Origin: Myxocyprinus asiaticus
Lineage: Eukaryota > Chordata > Actinopteri > Cypriniformes > Catostomidae
DNA length: 64,000 nucleotides
Assembly (NCBI RefSeq): GCF_019703515.2
Contig: NC_059362.1
Coordinates: 25,542,826-25,606,825, forward strand
Direction of reading: 5' to 3'
In this document: piece by piece, positions 32,501-45,200 of the stretch
How the letters are laid out: every line of letters starts with the position of its first letter
Numbering within the stretch: position 1 is the stretch's first letter
The notes under the pieces: model-generated
Told to the model about the DNA's origin: nothing
The model's database searches: none
What the model saw: only the letters and a program-made list of their open reading frames with translations
Made by a program: the position numbers and the translations under genes

Positions 32501-34381
32501 AAATGGAAATCAATATTTGTTGAATTAAATTACAGTATATAAAATGCCACAAGTGTCTAAAAACATGCATACACTTGGAGAGTACTGTATGACCACCTTA
32601 AGTAGATTCAATTACAATTACATTATAATGATGACTGCAAATTTACTGTTTGTAAATATTTCAGAAATCATAAGGAAGCCCATAATGTTTCAAAAGCAAT
32701 ATAAAAGAACATCTTCATTTAATCTACCTTTTTTATCTCTGCCAGGTAATTGTCTACATAGTCACGAGGGTTTGAAGGGTCCCAGTCTTCTCTGTGTTTT
32801 CTGACTTCTCCACTCAGAAAACATTTAATCTTCCTATAGTTCTCAAAAATTGTTTGGTGGGGGCCAGGTAAGTAGTCAAAAAGGCGAGGACACACATTGT
32901 ACAGCTGTATAAGACAACATAGTTTGCACTGAATACAGATTACAGTACATTGCTAGATGCAAAAGACTCTGAAATTAATTATAATTAACTCATAGGAAGA
33001 CGGAATATCAGAGTAGTTTTGAAATTAATAAACTGTTTATTAATTTTAGGTGCATTTTTTTTTTATGCATTCTGAGGATGCCATCATAAGTCAGTACCTG
33101 TGCTCTTGTATAGCCTGTTAACTTAATGCATTCAGTGTCAAGGCGAAGAATGTTTTGGTAATTTTCATCATGATACTCAAAGCGGTGTCCAAGTATCAAG
33201 CAGGCGACGATATTTGAGACAGCACCATTTGTAATGAACAGAGGATTGAAAGGTCCTGTTTGAGAGAAAAACATGGATATGTATTAAATTGGATCATTTT
33301 TTTCCCACTCCTCTTTGCCTCAGTTTACTGTTGCCAACTACCTTGCTAACAAACAAGTTACAAAACAGGGTAAAGTTCCCAAAAACAACTAGCACTGACA
33401 TCTTTCATAGAGCATGAAGTCAGCCATAAAAGAAGACACTGTGCAAAAAAGAAATGGAGCCACTCTCAAACTCTTATATTAGATTTAATTTACAGTAAAT
33501 TATAAAGGATTCCCCTGAGAGACAATAAGGAAGGAACAAAATATGAACTGTATTTACACATATACTGTAGGTCATACCTTTTTCTGCCTTAAAGGCATCA
33601 CAAAGGTAGACACACTCTTGTTGGATACCAAACTCAAGGCTTTGCTTCCCCTCTCCAAAGGCCCGCAAATGGGAAACAGTAAACTTCCTGTGCATGTGCC
33701 ATGGGTGTCCGTTACTCAGCGCCACACCTTCATAAAAATTTTTATTATCATTAACAAATGATACTGTTTGCTCCATTTGATAATAAAATATGGTCATATG
33801 TAAAGATCAATAAAGGTCAATATGGGCTTTGTACATACCAATACCATTAAAAGTTTTGTTAAACAGAGGGAGATCTGGACGATCAGCAAAGGTGTCAATC
33901 TGGCCAATCAGGGCCTCTTTTACCATTTTATATCCAGATGCGATTACCATTTTCTGACTACCCACTCTTACGCTGAATATCTTCCCATAGACTTCGGTCA
34001 ACTGAAATTCAAAATATAATATAACATACAGTATATACCATACATGTAACATAAATGTGTTTATACATTCAACTTGCTAACATCCACTAGCAACATTAAT
34101 GGCTAAGCATTTTTATCCACAAACCAAGCACTAAATTAAATCAATCCAAGTTAATTAACAGACTTGCAAATCAATTATGGTAATCATTTAGTTCTCACCT
34201 TATTCATGGTCTTAAAGTCCATCTTAGTGAAGATAGTTCCCAGGAATGGAACAGGCCATGGTCCTGGGGGAAAATTGGGAGGATTCTTATTTTTGATGAT
34301 ATCCACGAGAATCAATAAAACAAAAATCAAAATGACTGAGCTTTTAAAATCAATGCTGTCATATATGAAGTGTAGAATCAT
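29504..34381 (-). CDS. Gene 4: complete CYP2 (paralog of genes 3 and 5)
   Basis: Nine exons: 34381-34199, 34001-33839, 33727-33578, 33255-33098, 32904-32728, 32493-32352, 32196-32009, 31836-31695, 29679-29504 (stop TAG at 29506-29504). Length is 1479 nt, 492 residues. The N-terminal anchor is followed by [14 protein letters not shown]. Motifs: C-helix WHMHRKF, I-helix EAGTETV, K-helix HEIQR, haem loop [12 protein letters not shown], all intact. It differs from genes 3 and 5 mostly in exon 5 ([10 protein letters not shown] in place of [10 protein letters not shown]) and near the C-terminus. Intron 8 is about 2 kb and contains a tRNA-derived SINE; the same intron is only 386 bp in gene 3. A run of AATAAA units lies about 90 bp past the stop (29405-29416, minus strand) and could serve for polyadenylation. 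ER haem monooxygenase by family. Confidence 0.94.
29680..31104. other. Gene 4 intron 8, unexplained part
   Basis: About 1.4 kb. A block starting near 29950 with TTAACCCTTTAAGC and running to about 31000 reads like a dispersed repeat, but I cannot place its right end. No exon or open frame is supported. Confidence 0.4.
31105..31535 (-). mobile_element. tRNA-derived SINE in gene 4 intron 8
   Basis: On the minus strand it starts GGCCTGGGTAGCTCAGCG (A box) with B box GTTCGAATCC (31499-31490). The body holds GGGTAACCTCCTCGTGGTTG and CGCGCTATGTCTCCACGGTA. It ends in an AGAAAAGGGGAGAAAA stretch and an (ATT)n tail at 31098-31122. This is a long (about 430 bp) fish SINE type, complete from head to tail. 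Confidence 0.85.
31966..32002. repeat. (AGAAT)n pentanucleotide at exon 7 donor of gene 4
   Basis: Seven or so units beside the exon 7 donor (exon ends 32009), at the position matching gene 3. Confidence 0.9.
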
Positions 34382-34565
34382 GGTGTTGAATGAGATGGCA
34401 GGTTCCCTTTGTCTGATTGTGTGGACAACAGAGTATTTGAGCTCTGCAACTTATGGATGTTTATAAGTGGTTTTGTCTAGGACTGGGAAATATAGAAATT
34501 GGATGGGAGGAGTGAAGAGAAATGACATAGGCCACTCCACATTCCAGGAAGATAATTACAGTTTT
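34382..34565 (-). promoter_or_regulatory. Putative proximal promoter / 5' UTR of gene 4
   Basis: Alignable with the upstream regions of genes 3 and 5. The STAT-like TTCCTGGAA is intact (34560-34552). The position of the bZIP-like motif (34530-34522) is changed to CTATGTCAT, so gene 4 may have lost that site. Confidence 0.4.
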
Positions 34566-34781
34566 TGCAATCAATCCTTTGGAGACATGCATTTATCACA
34601 AGGTTAAGTTTGAAGATATGGACATGGGATAATATCAGCATAGGCAGCATAACAGTCCTGCTTGACATGTCTAAATTTAGATGGGAAATGTTCCCAAAAA
34701 TGTACAGTCTAAATGGTGTGTTGAGTTCAGTGTTGACTCTGAACTGGAAGGATGAATATCAATATATATATATATATATAC

Positions 34782-35604
34782 AGGATTGGAGAGTAACAAA
34801 ATACATGTAACGGGATTACGTATTTAAAATACAAAATATAAGTAACTGTATTCCACTACAGTTACAATTTAAATCATTGGTAATTATAATACAGTTACAT
34901 TCAAAAAGTATTTTGATTACTGAAGAGATTACTTTGCATTTTATTGTCATTTGTTTCATTTAACATTTAGTCCTTTCAGATGGAAAACATTTATACATAT
35001 AAATGATGCGATCCAAAGTGCATTTGAACAGCGGTGAAAACGCTTTCTTATGATGTGTTACATTCATACGAGCAGACAGAGAAGTACGTTTGAAGTAAGT
35101 TTGGAGCAGAAGAAATAGAAATAAACCTTGTGTAAATTGTCAGCTTTACGCTAAGCTAAAATGCTATTTCTAGCCATTTTACATGCACGTTACCAGGCAT
35201 GATAATTTTTTTTTTTTATCAGGAAAGTTCACGTTGGATCATCATTTCTTTGATATTAGGGCAAAAATCTTATTCTTGATCATTTTTGTATTGTTTTCCT
35301 GTAACAATATCAAAAAATCCTTAAAATAAGATTAATTAGATTGATCTTGTTTTAGAAACAACACTGCATAAGATATTTAGGTTTTTCAGAGAATGTATTT
35401 TTAACGTGTATTTTGTCTTACTGTACTGGAGTTTTTATAGTCAAAACAAGTGAAAAAATCTACCAGTGCTGAAGAAGTAATCCAAAGTATTTAGAATACG
35501 TTACTGACCTTGAGTAATCTAACGGAATACATTACAAATTACATTTTACAGCATGTATTCTGTAATCTGTAGTGGAATACATTTCAAAAGTAACCCTCCC
35601 AACC

Positions 35605-35606
<2 letters not shown>
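34782..35606. mobile_element. MITE inserted in a TA microsatellite
   Basis: Ends CAGGATTGGAGAGTAAC and (inverted) CAGGGTTGGGAGGGTTACTT. Subterminal TGTATTCCACTACAG occurs in both orientations. Flanked by (TA)n on both sides (34753-34780 and 35607-35647), as expected for TA target-site duplication. No coding capacity. Confidence 0.75.

Positions 35607-35647
<41 letters not shown>
35607..35647. repeat. (TA)n microsatellite
   Basis: About twenty TA units at the right border of the MITE. The left half (34753-34780) is probably the same original array. Confidence 0.9.
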
Positions 35648-35650
<3 letters not shown>

Positions 35651-36194
35651 ACTTTTTGCAGCTTTATTTGCACATGCACATAACAGCATTTGGTTATCCT
35701 ATCTTTTTCCACTTAGATTTTATATTCACTTTAATATGTACAATCACCCCCAGTTTCACAACAGTGTTCAAGGGTGAATCTGAAGAATTATTAACTTGAA
35801 ACTTATAGTCATGCATGTACATGCTGGTGGGTACGGGCCAGCTTGCTTAGTCATTATTAGTATACAACTTAGTGGTTCTGACCCCGGGTTTGTACGCAGA
35901 TTTTAAAGTCTGTAGGTTATTTCTAGGTTTTATGCACGTAGATATTTATATTATTGTCATGTAATCAGTTGTGCGTGGCTGTTCTTTATCAACATAGAGG
36001 GATAAAATATATCAGCATAGCGTGACATCCATTGGACTCTCTGCCATCTGAAAAAAGATTTTTTTTAAAATCTATCAGACATTTTTTCATCTTCTTTCCT
36101 TACGTCATAAGACTCCTAAAACACCCTGATGCTGGACACTGTAGGCTTTTTTGTTTTTTTAAATACACTTACTAAGCACTTTATGAGGCACACC

Positions 36195-36575
36195 TGTATA
36201 CAGCCAATCTTGTGGCAGCAGTGCAATGCATAAAATCATTCAGATACAGGTCAGGAGCTTCAGTTAATGTTCACATCATCCATCAGAATGGGGAAAAATG
36301 TGATCTCAGTGATTTCGACCACGGCATGATTGTTGGTACCAGACGGGCTAGTTTGAATATTTTTGTAACTGCTGATCTCCTGGGATTTTCACACACAACA
36401 GTCTCTAGAGTTTATTCAGAATGGTGCCAAAAACATCCAGTGAGCGGCAGTTCTGTGGATGGAAATGCCTTGATGATAAGAGAGGTCAGCGGAGAATGGC
36501 CAGACTGGTTCGAGCTGACAGAAAGGCTACAGTAACTCAGATAACCACCCTGTACAATTGTAGTGAGCAGAATAG
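36195..36575 (+). pseudogene. Tc1-like transposase N-terminal fragment, copy 1
   Basis: Plus-strand frame with FDHGMIVGTRRASLN, ADLLGFSHTTVSRVYSEW and QKHPVSG: the paired helix-turn-helix DNA-binding part of a Tc1/mariner transposase. Catalytic parts and inverted repeats are absent. A second copy is at 44085-44465. Confidence 0.75.
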
Positions 36576-36576
36576 C

Positions 36577-37112
36577 ATACACTACTGTTCAAAAGTTTAG
36601 AGTCACTTACTCATTCTTTATTTATTTTTTATAATTTTAGAATAATAGCAAAGTCATCAAAACTATGGAATAACATAAATGGAACTATGGGAATTATGTT
36701 GTGACTAAACAAATTCCAAAATAAATCAAAACAGTGTTATATTTTAGCATCTTCAAAGTGGCCACACTTTGCCTAGAATTTGCAGAAATGTACTCTTGAC
36801 ATTTTCTCAACCAACTTCTTGAGGTATCACTCTGGGATGCTTTTTAAACAGTATTGAAGGAGTTTCCATCTATGTTGGGCACTTATTGGCTGCTTTTCTT
36901 TACTATTTGGTCCAAGTCATCCATTTCAAAACTTTTTTCTTTAATTAAATTGTAGTTTTATAATTAAATAAATTAATATGGTGGCACAATTATATTTTTG
37001 TCTACAAAACTAATTTCAAACATTTAAGCATACACCTTCAGATCTAAAGGTTTTTAAGATCATGAGAAACATTTCAGGCAAGTGACCCCAAACTTTTGAA
37101 TGGTAGTGTGTA
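36577..37112. mobile_element. MITE, first of an adjacent pair
   Basis: Inverted ends CACTACTGTTCAAAAGTTT and (inverted) CACTACCATTCAAAAGTTT. It shares most of its interior with the next element (AAATGGAACTATGGGAATT; CATACACCTTCAGATC). Confidence 0.75.
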
Positions 37113-37117
37113 TATAG

Positions 37118-37467
37118 ACACTACCGGTCAAAAGTTTTTAAACACTTACTCATTCTTTATCCTGATTTTTTTTTTGTTTTTGTTTTTTTTTTTTTCACAT
37201 TTTAGAATAATAGTAAAGTCATCAAAACTATGGAATAACATAAATGGAACTATGGGAATTATGTTGTGGTCCAAGTCACCAATTTCAAAAACTTTTTTTT
37301 TTATTATTACATTTTAGTTTTATAATGAATTAAATTAATATGTTGGCACAATTATATTTTTGTCTACAAAACTAATTTCAAACATTTAAGCATACACCTT
37401 CAGATCAAAAGATTTTTAAGATCATGAGAAACATTTCAGTCAAGTGTTTCAAAACTTTTGACCGGTA

Positions 37468-37470
<3 letters not shown>
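37118..37470. mobile_element. MITE, second of an adjacent pair
   Basis: Ends CACTACCGGTCAAAAGTTT on both sides in inverted orientation. Shorter than its neighbour through internal loss. Followed directly by (TG)n(TA)n at 37471-37527. Confidence 0.8.

Positions 37471-37527
<57 letters not shown>
37471..37527. repeat. (TG)n(TA)n compound microsatellite
   Basis: Nine or so TG units then about twenty TA units. Confidence 0.9.
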
Positions 37528-37529
<2 letters not shown>

Positions 37530-39272
37530 TCAAGGGTTGGATTTACCCCTGTCTCTTCAGCCTATTGATGAGCTGAATACATTTACTAGTAATTGTTTTG
37601 CATGTGAGTTGCTACTATTTCATTGATCACTTATTCAGTTTAAATAAGAGTTTCATTGTGTTTAAGTTTAAGGTCATTAATTGCTGACACAAATGTTATA
37701 ATTATGGCATAATTAATTGATTCTATTTTAATTCAATCATTAGTAATTGAATGAGAAAGAGATTTTAGTTATGATCTTATTATTTTCCATGTTTTTATAT
37801 GGTTCGTAAAAGTAACCATTGCATACAACAAATCTACCTCATGTAATCACTGAACTGAAACATCTAATTTCTTTATGATTTTATTGTCATATCAGATGAC
37901 TATGTGCCTTTTTAGGCCTTGTGCATGTGTGCTCTCTTTGTCTTTCTCCATGCTCTGTCCTAATTTCCCGCAGATGGCATGGAGGCTCTGCATTCCACCA
38001 AAGATTAGGGAGAAAGCCTCCCGTTCTAGAGGAGATAGCACCTACCATTGCAATGTCAAACTCATTCAGTGTTTGGGAACTTGATTAATGTTATGGCTAA
38101 CTAATTATTGTTTGCACGAAGGTGGAAATGGATCATATTTGTAAAGTGCTAAAATGTTTAAGGTAAGTGACCTATCAGAATCTTGGAAAGTGTTGAACTG
38201 TAACACCTCTAATTAAATTTGCATATGACTATAATTGCTTGCAAATGTTTTTGAATGGGTTTCTTTCTCTTTTGTTTTTTTTTTCTCCTTCTCCTTCTGT
38301 CTTTCTGAACCCTACTGACTTGTGATACTTATTGGAACTGCAGAGAATAATCAGTAAATTCTCTCTAAATTGATTGCAAACATGAGTCTGAGATTTTATT
38401 CCTCAATGTTCATATTGGGGACCCAGCTATTACCCCCTACAATATACATGTATAGAACAATTACTTTTCTTTTTAATTACAGATTTTCATTTACAGTATC
38501 TCAATAGCAGTAGGCTTTCAGGGCTGTAGGCGACCTGGACGCAGACATATTGGCTTCAAAGGGAACTCAGTTCACAGTTCTGTAAACTTGCACTCTTTCA
38601 GCAAATCACCTGAAATGTAAAAGCCATGTGACTATCACTCTATGACTGTGTTAGAAAGATAAGGCAGCTACCTTGCCACCTCACTGCCCAGTCAGCCTTT
38701 ACAGGCTTCTGAGGTGCTGTGATGTCATGTGTAATTATCTAAAACAAATTCAAATGAGCTTAAGAAATAACCCAAAAAAAAAAAAAAACCAGTGCTTATT
38801 TCTCAGTAAAAAAAAATAAAACAACAAAAAATTGTATATGTGTATATATACTGTATATGTGACATATACAGCATTTATACATCAGAACAAATAGCCACAA
38901 GCATTAAAACATTGTCAAACGCTAAACATGCACTGTGGACTTTATGGAAACATGCGGAATAACTAGTGGTACAGGGTACAGTAACAGGTATTGGAAGATG
39001 TTCGGACACAATAGTTATCAGAAAACATGCATTGTGTCAGATTTATTGACTTTTTTTTTGCAAAGTCTTTGTCTTTTGTATCTTGTCAAAATTACAACTG
39101 CTGTGCTACAGTAGTATTATGTATGACTGGGAGTATAAGGGTAGGAAAACACCGAACCTGTCTTTATAAAGATTCATAAAGACATAATACATAAAACAGA
39201 CCAATAATAATATTTTTATTACTTCAACTTTGTTCATAAGCTCACCTATAATGCTTCACTTGTAACACAAAA
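37528..39272. other. Spacer between genes 4 and 5, no recognised feature
   Basis: About 1.7 kb of AT-rich DNA without a supported gene or element. The gene 5 3' UTR and its candidate AATAAA (39220-39215, minus) are at the right edge. Confidence 0.5.
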
Positions 39273-42200
39273 TCACATTGGGGACAAACAAATGCGGAAA
39301 GGAGCAGGAGCATATGTAAACCATATCTCGCCATCCAAACTGGGTTCCTCTCCTGGACACTTAGAGAAAGTGAATCGCTGCAGCAGGGAGGTGAAGAACA
39401 GGAAGAGCTCCATGTGAGCCAGCTGCTCTCCCAAACATGCTCTCTTACCTATAAGCAGATGCCATCAGGTAAATTTAAACATTAGAAGGTCAGTGTTTCC
39501 CATTAATTACCAAGACTGTGGTGACCCCTGTTACCTATCTAGAAACAGCTGTGGCCTGTTTGATTGACAGGTGGTGTATGTATGTGTGCTGAACATGCAC
39601 GTGTTCCAAAAATGCTTGCGCTAATGTGCACCTGAATGGTCAAATACATTACAAGTGCCCATCTTGGTGAGGTATTCATGTAAACAGAGAGTGATGTCTA
39701 AAGTGAACGTAAACAGCAGAGAAAAAAAGCGTATTTGTATTAAACTGTCGGTCTTGTAAGTATAAATGTAAGTTAATAGATCTGCTGCCGTCTAGTGTGT
39801 CATTATAGTAATCAAACAACCATAACAAGAAAATGAGAAAACACTCACTGCTCTTGAATGGGTAACTTTAGTAGCTTTAAAAAGTATTAATGTATTATAA
39901 TCGTACAGTGAAGACCAGTAGTAGTTTTAAGTTGCATTTCATTCTGAATGTTTACTTGAATATTTGATAGCCTAGTGCTGTTAAAAACTTTTAAAGCTGT
40001 TAAAAAAAGCACTGAATTTTCTTAATTTGTATTTTTTGTTTTATTATTTTTAATCCATTTCTATTCATTGCTGTTTTTTATTGTTATTTTATTGCTGACT
40101 GTTTACTAGTCTTGAATAATTACTTAAGAACCTGAAAACATTCTTCCATAATTTACATATTAGTGTTATTATTTGTTGTGGTTTTGAAGCTGGTAAAGAG
40201 AATCGTCAAATTTCACTACCAACTACTGAAAGTTTGGTATTGTGATAATGTAAGCCTTTATTGTACATGGTAGATCTTGCTGCAATAACATGATGAAAAA
40301 GTAGATCTCTTTCCATAGAACTATGAGCACCCCTGCTGTAAATGATGCCGATGGAGGCTTTCCTTTATTTGACTACCATACGTAACATAAAATATTTATC
40401 ATTGGACAATAACCTCCTCCCCTACCCAGTGCAGTTTAAATTCTGTCACAGAGAATTGAGTTGATTGCATAGGTACACTATTAGGTTGGGCATCGGTCAT
40501 AATTTTAGAAAAATATACAACATAAACTTTGACATGTTACTTGAGCATCTAACTTAAATGTCCTTTTTTCTCTCCGGACAAGTAACTTTTTTACTCAGAC
40601 AAGTGAATGACCAATTTACTTGTCCGGAGGACAAGCACATAACAATGCTTAAAGTCAAGCCCTGGCTCAAATGTATGCTCTAGTTAATTTTGTGTTTTGA
40701 CCATTTGTGAACTCCGTTAAACTCTGTCTCGTTTATGCTTTATGGGTGTGACTTTCTTGCTGTGTTATCACCATTCATATCTATACAAGCAATGTGTTTA
40801 TGATTGAATTACTACTAGAGCACAAAATTGTTTACAAGAGCACAAAGTTCTTCATAGATCTAGCCTCTTAATTTTGCTCTCAAAGTGCACCAGATTGATG
40901 CATTTAACTTTAAAATGTACAAAATTTTCTTCCAGGGTAGCATGCCCCCGAACCCCCCTAGAGGGTCCAAGGTCCACCCACCACAGTCTCGCAAAATCCT
41001 GTGGGAAAAACTGGATTTAAAATTGTGAATAAAATTCTGATGATGCAGGAATTACATACATAAAAAGCAGTAAACTGTGCATTTTAAAAGGAGTATTGTG
41101 ACACAAGTACATTTTATTATATTGACTATGGTGTGAGTGGGATATTAAGCTTCTCATGTGAAGTTAAAACTTCATTAAACTTGTGCAGTTGTTTGGATCC
41201 TCTGTATTTAATACCAGAAATCAATGAATGAAGTTTGTCTGATAATTTCTGTGTTTCCACCAGACTACTGGAGTGCAAATCGGCACTCTGAATTATTATA
41301 TACAAGCATATCTCATATTGAGATGTCAGTATATCAGGTGTAATGCAAAATATTACCTGCTGAAAATGATTGGAAGGCATCTCTCTTCCGAAACCTGCCT
41401 TGTTCATCCAGGAAGTGTTCTGGGTTAAAGGTGTCTGGTGTTTCCCATTCGTGTGGATCATGCAGAACTGAAGACAGGTTTGTTGTAATAGAGGTCCCCT
41501 AATAAAAATGAGGGAGAAGGGAAACTAATGCATTTGTACAAGATCCTCTATAGAACCAAAAACTCAATGTCTGAAATTTTTACATTAAAGGTGCTGCAAG
41601 CGACTGTTTCATGGAAAGGTTTGCAAAAAAAATGTCCTACGGTCACGTATTCCCTGATTGTGCCTAGACCTTTATGTTGAAATTCTTGTTGCCTAGTTCC
41701 CCGTTCCTGTTTCCTGTGTTAGTTGTGTAGTCCTTTGTAGTTTCATTTTTTGAATGGCTTACCCTGATTGTTTCCCCAGGTGTTCCTCCTTCCCTTGTTT
41801 TCCCTTGTGTATTTAAGCCCTTGTTTCCCCTGGTTTCTTGTTTAGTCTTTGCATATGTTCTGTTATGCTCTGTGCCTTGTTCCCTATGTTTGTTTCTTTA
41901 TATTCTGAGTTACTTTGTTTACCCTATTGTTTGATTAAAAGCTGCATTTAGACCTTTAATCCTCGCCTGCCTTGTTACACCTACTTCCTGAAAGATAATG
42001 AAATAATGAAAGATTAATGAAATAAGTGTTCTGGGATATCTCACCTGTCTCTGTGACCGCTCTAGACCCTGTAAACAGAAAACAAAAATGTGTCCGTGGG
42101 CTGTGGTCTCTGATGCTTTCTGCCTGTCGAACATTTTGCGCGTTCTCATATTATTGTAGTTGCAGCTAATTATTGAGGCTTAAAGCCATTATTATGCCAT

Positions 42201-45200
42201 GTTTTTCATCCCAGTTTTCAGTTTAGGTAGGTAGCTATTTTGCAACTGTTGTGTTTGACAACCTTGGGATGACGGTCTTCTGCTCGGTGTCGGTCTCCAC
42301 GGTATCATTGATGTGTGCGGTTTTGGAAAGAGGGGGAGTGGCTAATTCAACGGCTCGGTTCGTGGAAATTCCAGAATGGCAAAATCACTTACAGCACCTT
42401 TAAAATATCAGATCATTGTACTATATATCCACCAAAATATGCTAGACTACAATAGACTAAGCTAAGAACTGAATAGAATTCTTACCTTAGGAATAAAGTA
42501 TCCCGCTAGTGTTGTGTCTTTAATAGCTTGTTTAGGAAATCCCAGTGGCACAACGTTGCCAAATCTTTGAATCTCATGGATAACAGCATCAGTGTACGGC
42601 ATGTTAACTTTGTCAGCCAAGCAGGGCTGTCGTGACTGCCCAATCACCCTGTTTATCTCTGCCTGGACCTTTTCTGAATGGAAAAGATGACACTACCAGT
42701 GTAATAGGTGTTTGAAATTTTCAAGCAAACCAATTCATGCAAAGTTCCTGGCCATTTATTGAATCCATGTGCAAACTGACTTGCAGAAGTCTACTAACAT
42801 ATTCAATCAGCAATTATTAGTTTTGAGCTCCTTGTTGTCAACATCACAGAAGACCTAAGCTGGTCTCACAAGTCAAAAATATAATTTAATATGACTAAAT
42901 GAACTTGACCCTCAAAAATAATTTTAAGGGTCAGATCAAATAGAAATAGCATCTTTAGATAACAACTCCATGTAACCACTTTTTCAGTGTATTTTTCCTC
43001 TGGTAAGCTAATTCAATTCAATTTAATTCAATTCAATTTCACTTTATTGTTGGAATCTCTTCCAAAATTTGTCTCGCATCCCACAGCGTTTACTGTCTCA
43101 CATCAATTCACATCAATATAATGAGTATCCAAGACATCTATTTGTATACAGTAGATGTCTCAAAAAGGCCAGGTCCATTCTGACAGGCTCAAATCTTCTG
43201 AGTCATTGTCTTTTTCCCCTATTCTATCTGAGAAACAGAATAGAAGCATCCAGGCAAAAAAAAACAACAAGCTACGGGACAGCTTCTTCCCACAGGCTAA
43301 ACGACTGTCCTTCCTTAACTATAAGAGTGCCATTCACTTTCATACAAAACACTCCTCCTGAACGGTTAATACTATACTCATACTAAGTGCTAGTAAACTA
43401 ATTTGATTGTTGTAAACAATTTTTTTTTATTCATTTACATTGCATGCACATACCACTTTATAATTTTATAGTTTAACGCATATCATTGTCAACAAGTACT
43501 GCTGTTTGCTGTGTTGTTGCACAGTTGACAAATAGAACTTGGAGTTAAATAGTCACAATGAATGAAACAATACAGCACATTAGTCCTAAAGCAGGGAATT
43601 TGGGATATTCTGTAATATTATTACACCAAAAAAGAATACTTTAAAATGACAACCTATTGCCTTCACACTCACCCTGTATTTCAGGAAACTTTATCATATA
43701 AAGCAGACCCCAGCGCAATGTTGTTGTAGCAGTCTCTGTCCCAGCCTCAACCAGGTCTAGGCAAGCCACGACTAAACTTTCTGTATTAAAATCAGCCTCG
43801 GGGTCACTCTCTTTCTGTGAAAATGAAAATTGAAATAAAATGGAAATTGAATTAAAGGAATACTTTACACAAAAATGAAAACTGTCATTTACTCACTCCT
43901 CTGATTCTGTTGAAGTCTTTTTTTATATAATGAAAGTCAACAGGACTGGAGTTGTCAAGCTCCAAAAGAGCATCATTAAAGTGGTCCAAACTACTTATAT
44001 TTATATATTCCAAATTTTCTGAAGCCATGCAGCTTTGAGTGAGGAACAGACTGAAAATATGTCATTATTAAAAATCAACAGGTCAGAAGGTTCAGTTAAT
44101 GTTCACATGAACCATTAGAATGGGGAAAATGTGATCTCAGTCATTTTGACCATGGCATGACTGTTGGTGCCAGACAGGCTGGTTTAATTATTTCTGTAAC
44201 TGATTTTCATGCACAACAGTCACTAGTTTACTAAGAATGGTGACAAAAAAACATCCAGTGAGCGGCAGTTCTGCGGACAGGAAAGCCTTGTTGATGAGAA
44301 AGGTCAACGGAGAATGGTCAGACTGGTCAGAGCTGACAGAAAGGCTACGGTAACCCCTCTGTACAATTGTAGTGAGCAGAATAGGATTTTGGAATGTACA
44401 ATACGTCGAACCTTGAGGCGGATGGGCTACAACAGCAGAAGAAATTTATTAGGACCATAGTGTTTCTACCAAAGTACTAAGTGAGTGTACTTTTATTGTG
44501 ATTTTGTTTTTTCATTTTGGAGTTTGACAGTCCTCATTTACTTTCATTTACAAGGAAAAGAGTGGTCAGGACAATCTGCAAAAATTCACCTTTTGTGTTC
44601 TGCGGAGGAAAGAAAGTCATATGGCTTTGAATTGAAATGCATGGCTCTCTTTTTTTTTTTAAATATCCTCTTAGGTTGATCAAATGGCAATATCAAAAGA
44701 ATGATAAATGCAAATTCTGTTTGTTTATCTTCCAGAATTAAGAATTCAGCTGACAGTATTTCAAAAACATAATAAAAGAAAATCTTAATTTTGATTACCT
44801 TTTCCATCTCTGAGAGGTAGCTGTCTATGTAGTCACGAGGGTTTGAGGGATCCCAGTCTTCTCTGTGTTTTCTGATCTCTCCTCTCAGGAAGTCTGTGAT
44901 CTTATTGTAGTTGGCAAACATTGTTTGGTGGGGGCCAGGTAAGTAGTCAAAAAGGCTCGGCCACACATTGTACAGCTGTAATAGACAACACAGCTGACGA
45001 TGAATACAGATTATGTGGTTTAATGCAAAATAATTTTCTATTCAATAACTTATTAGGAAGTTAGAATATCAAAGAAGTGTCTAGAGTCCCTACCCAGAAC
45101 AAACTGATGCAATAAAATCTCTTAATTTTTAACGGCCATTTTTCTTAAATTCTATGTGAGGATGCCATCATGAGTCAGTACCTGTGCTCTAGGAGAGCCC

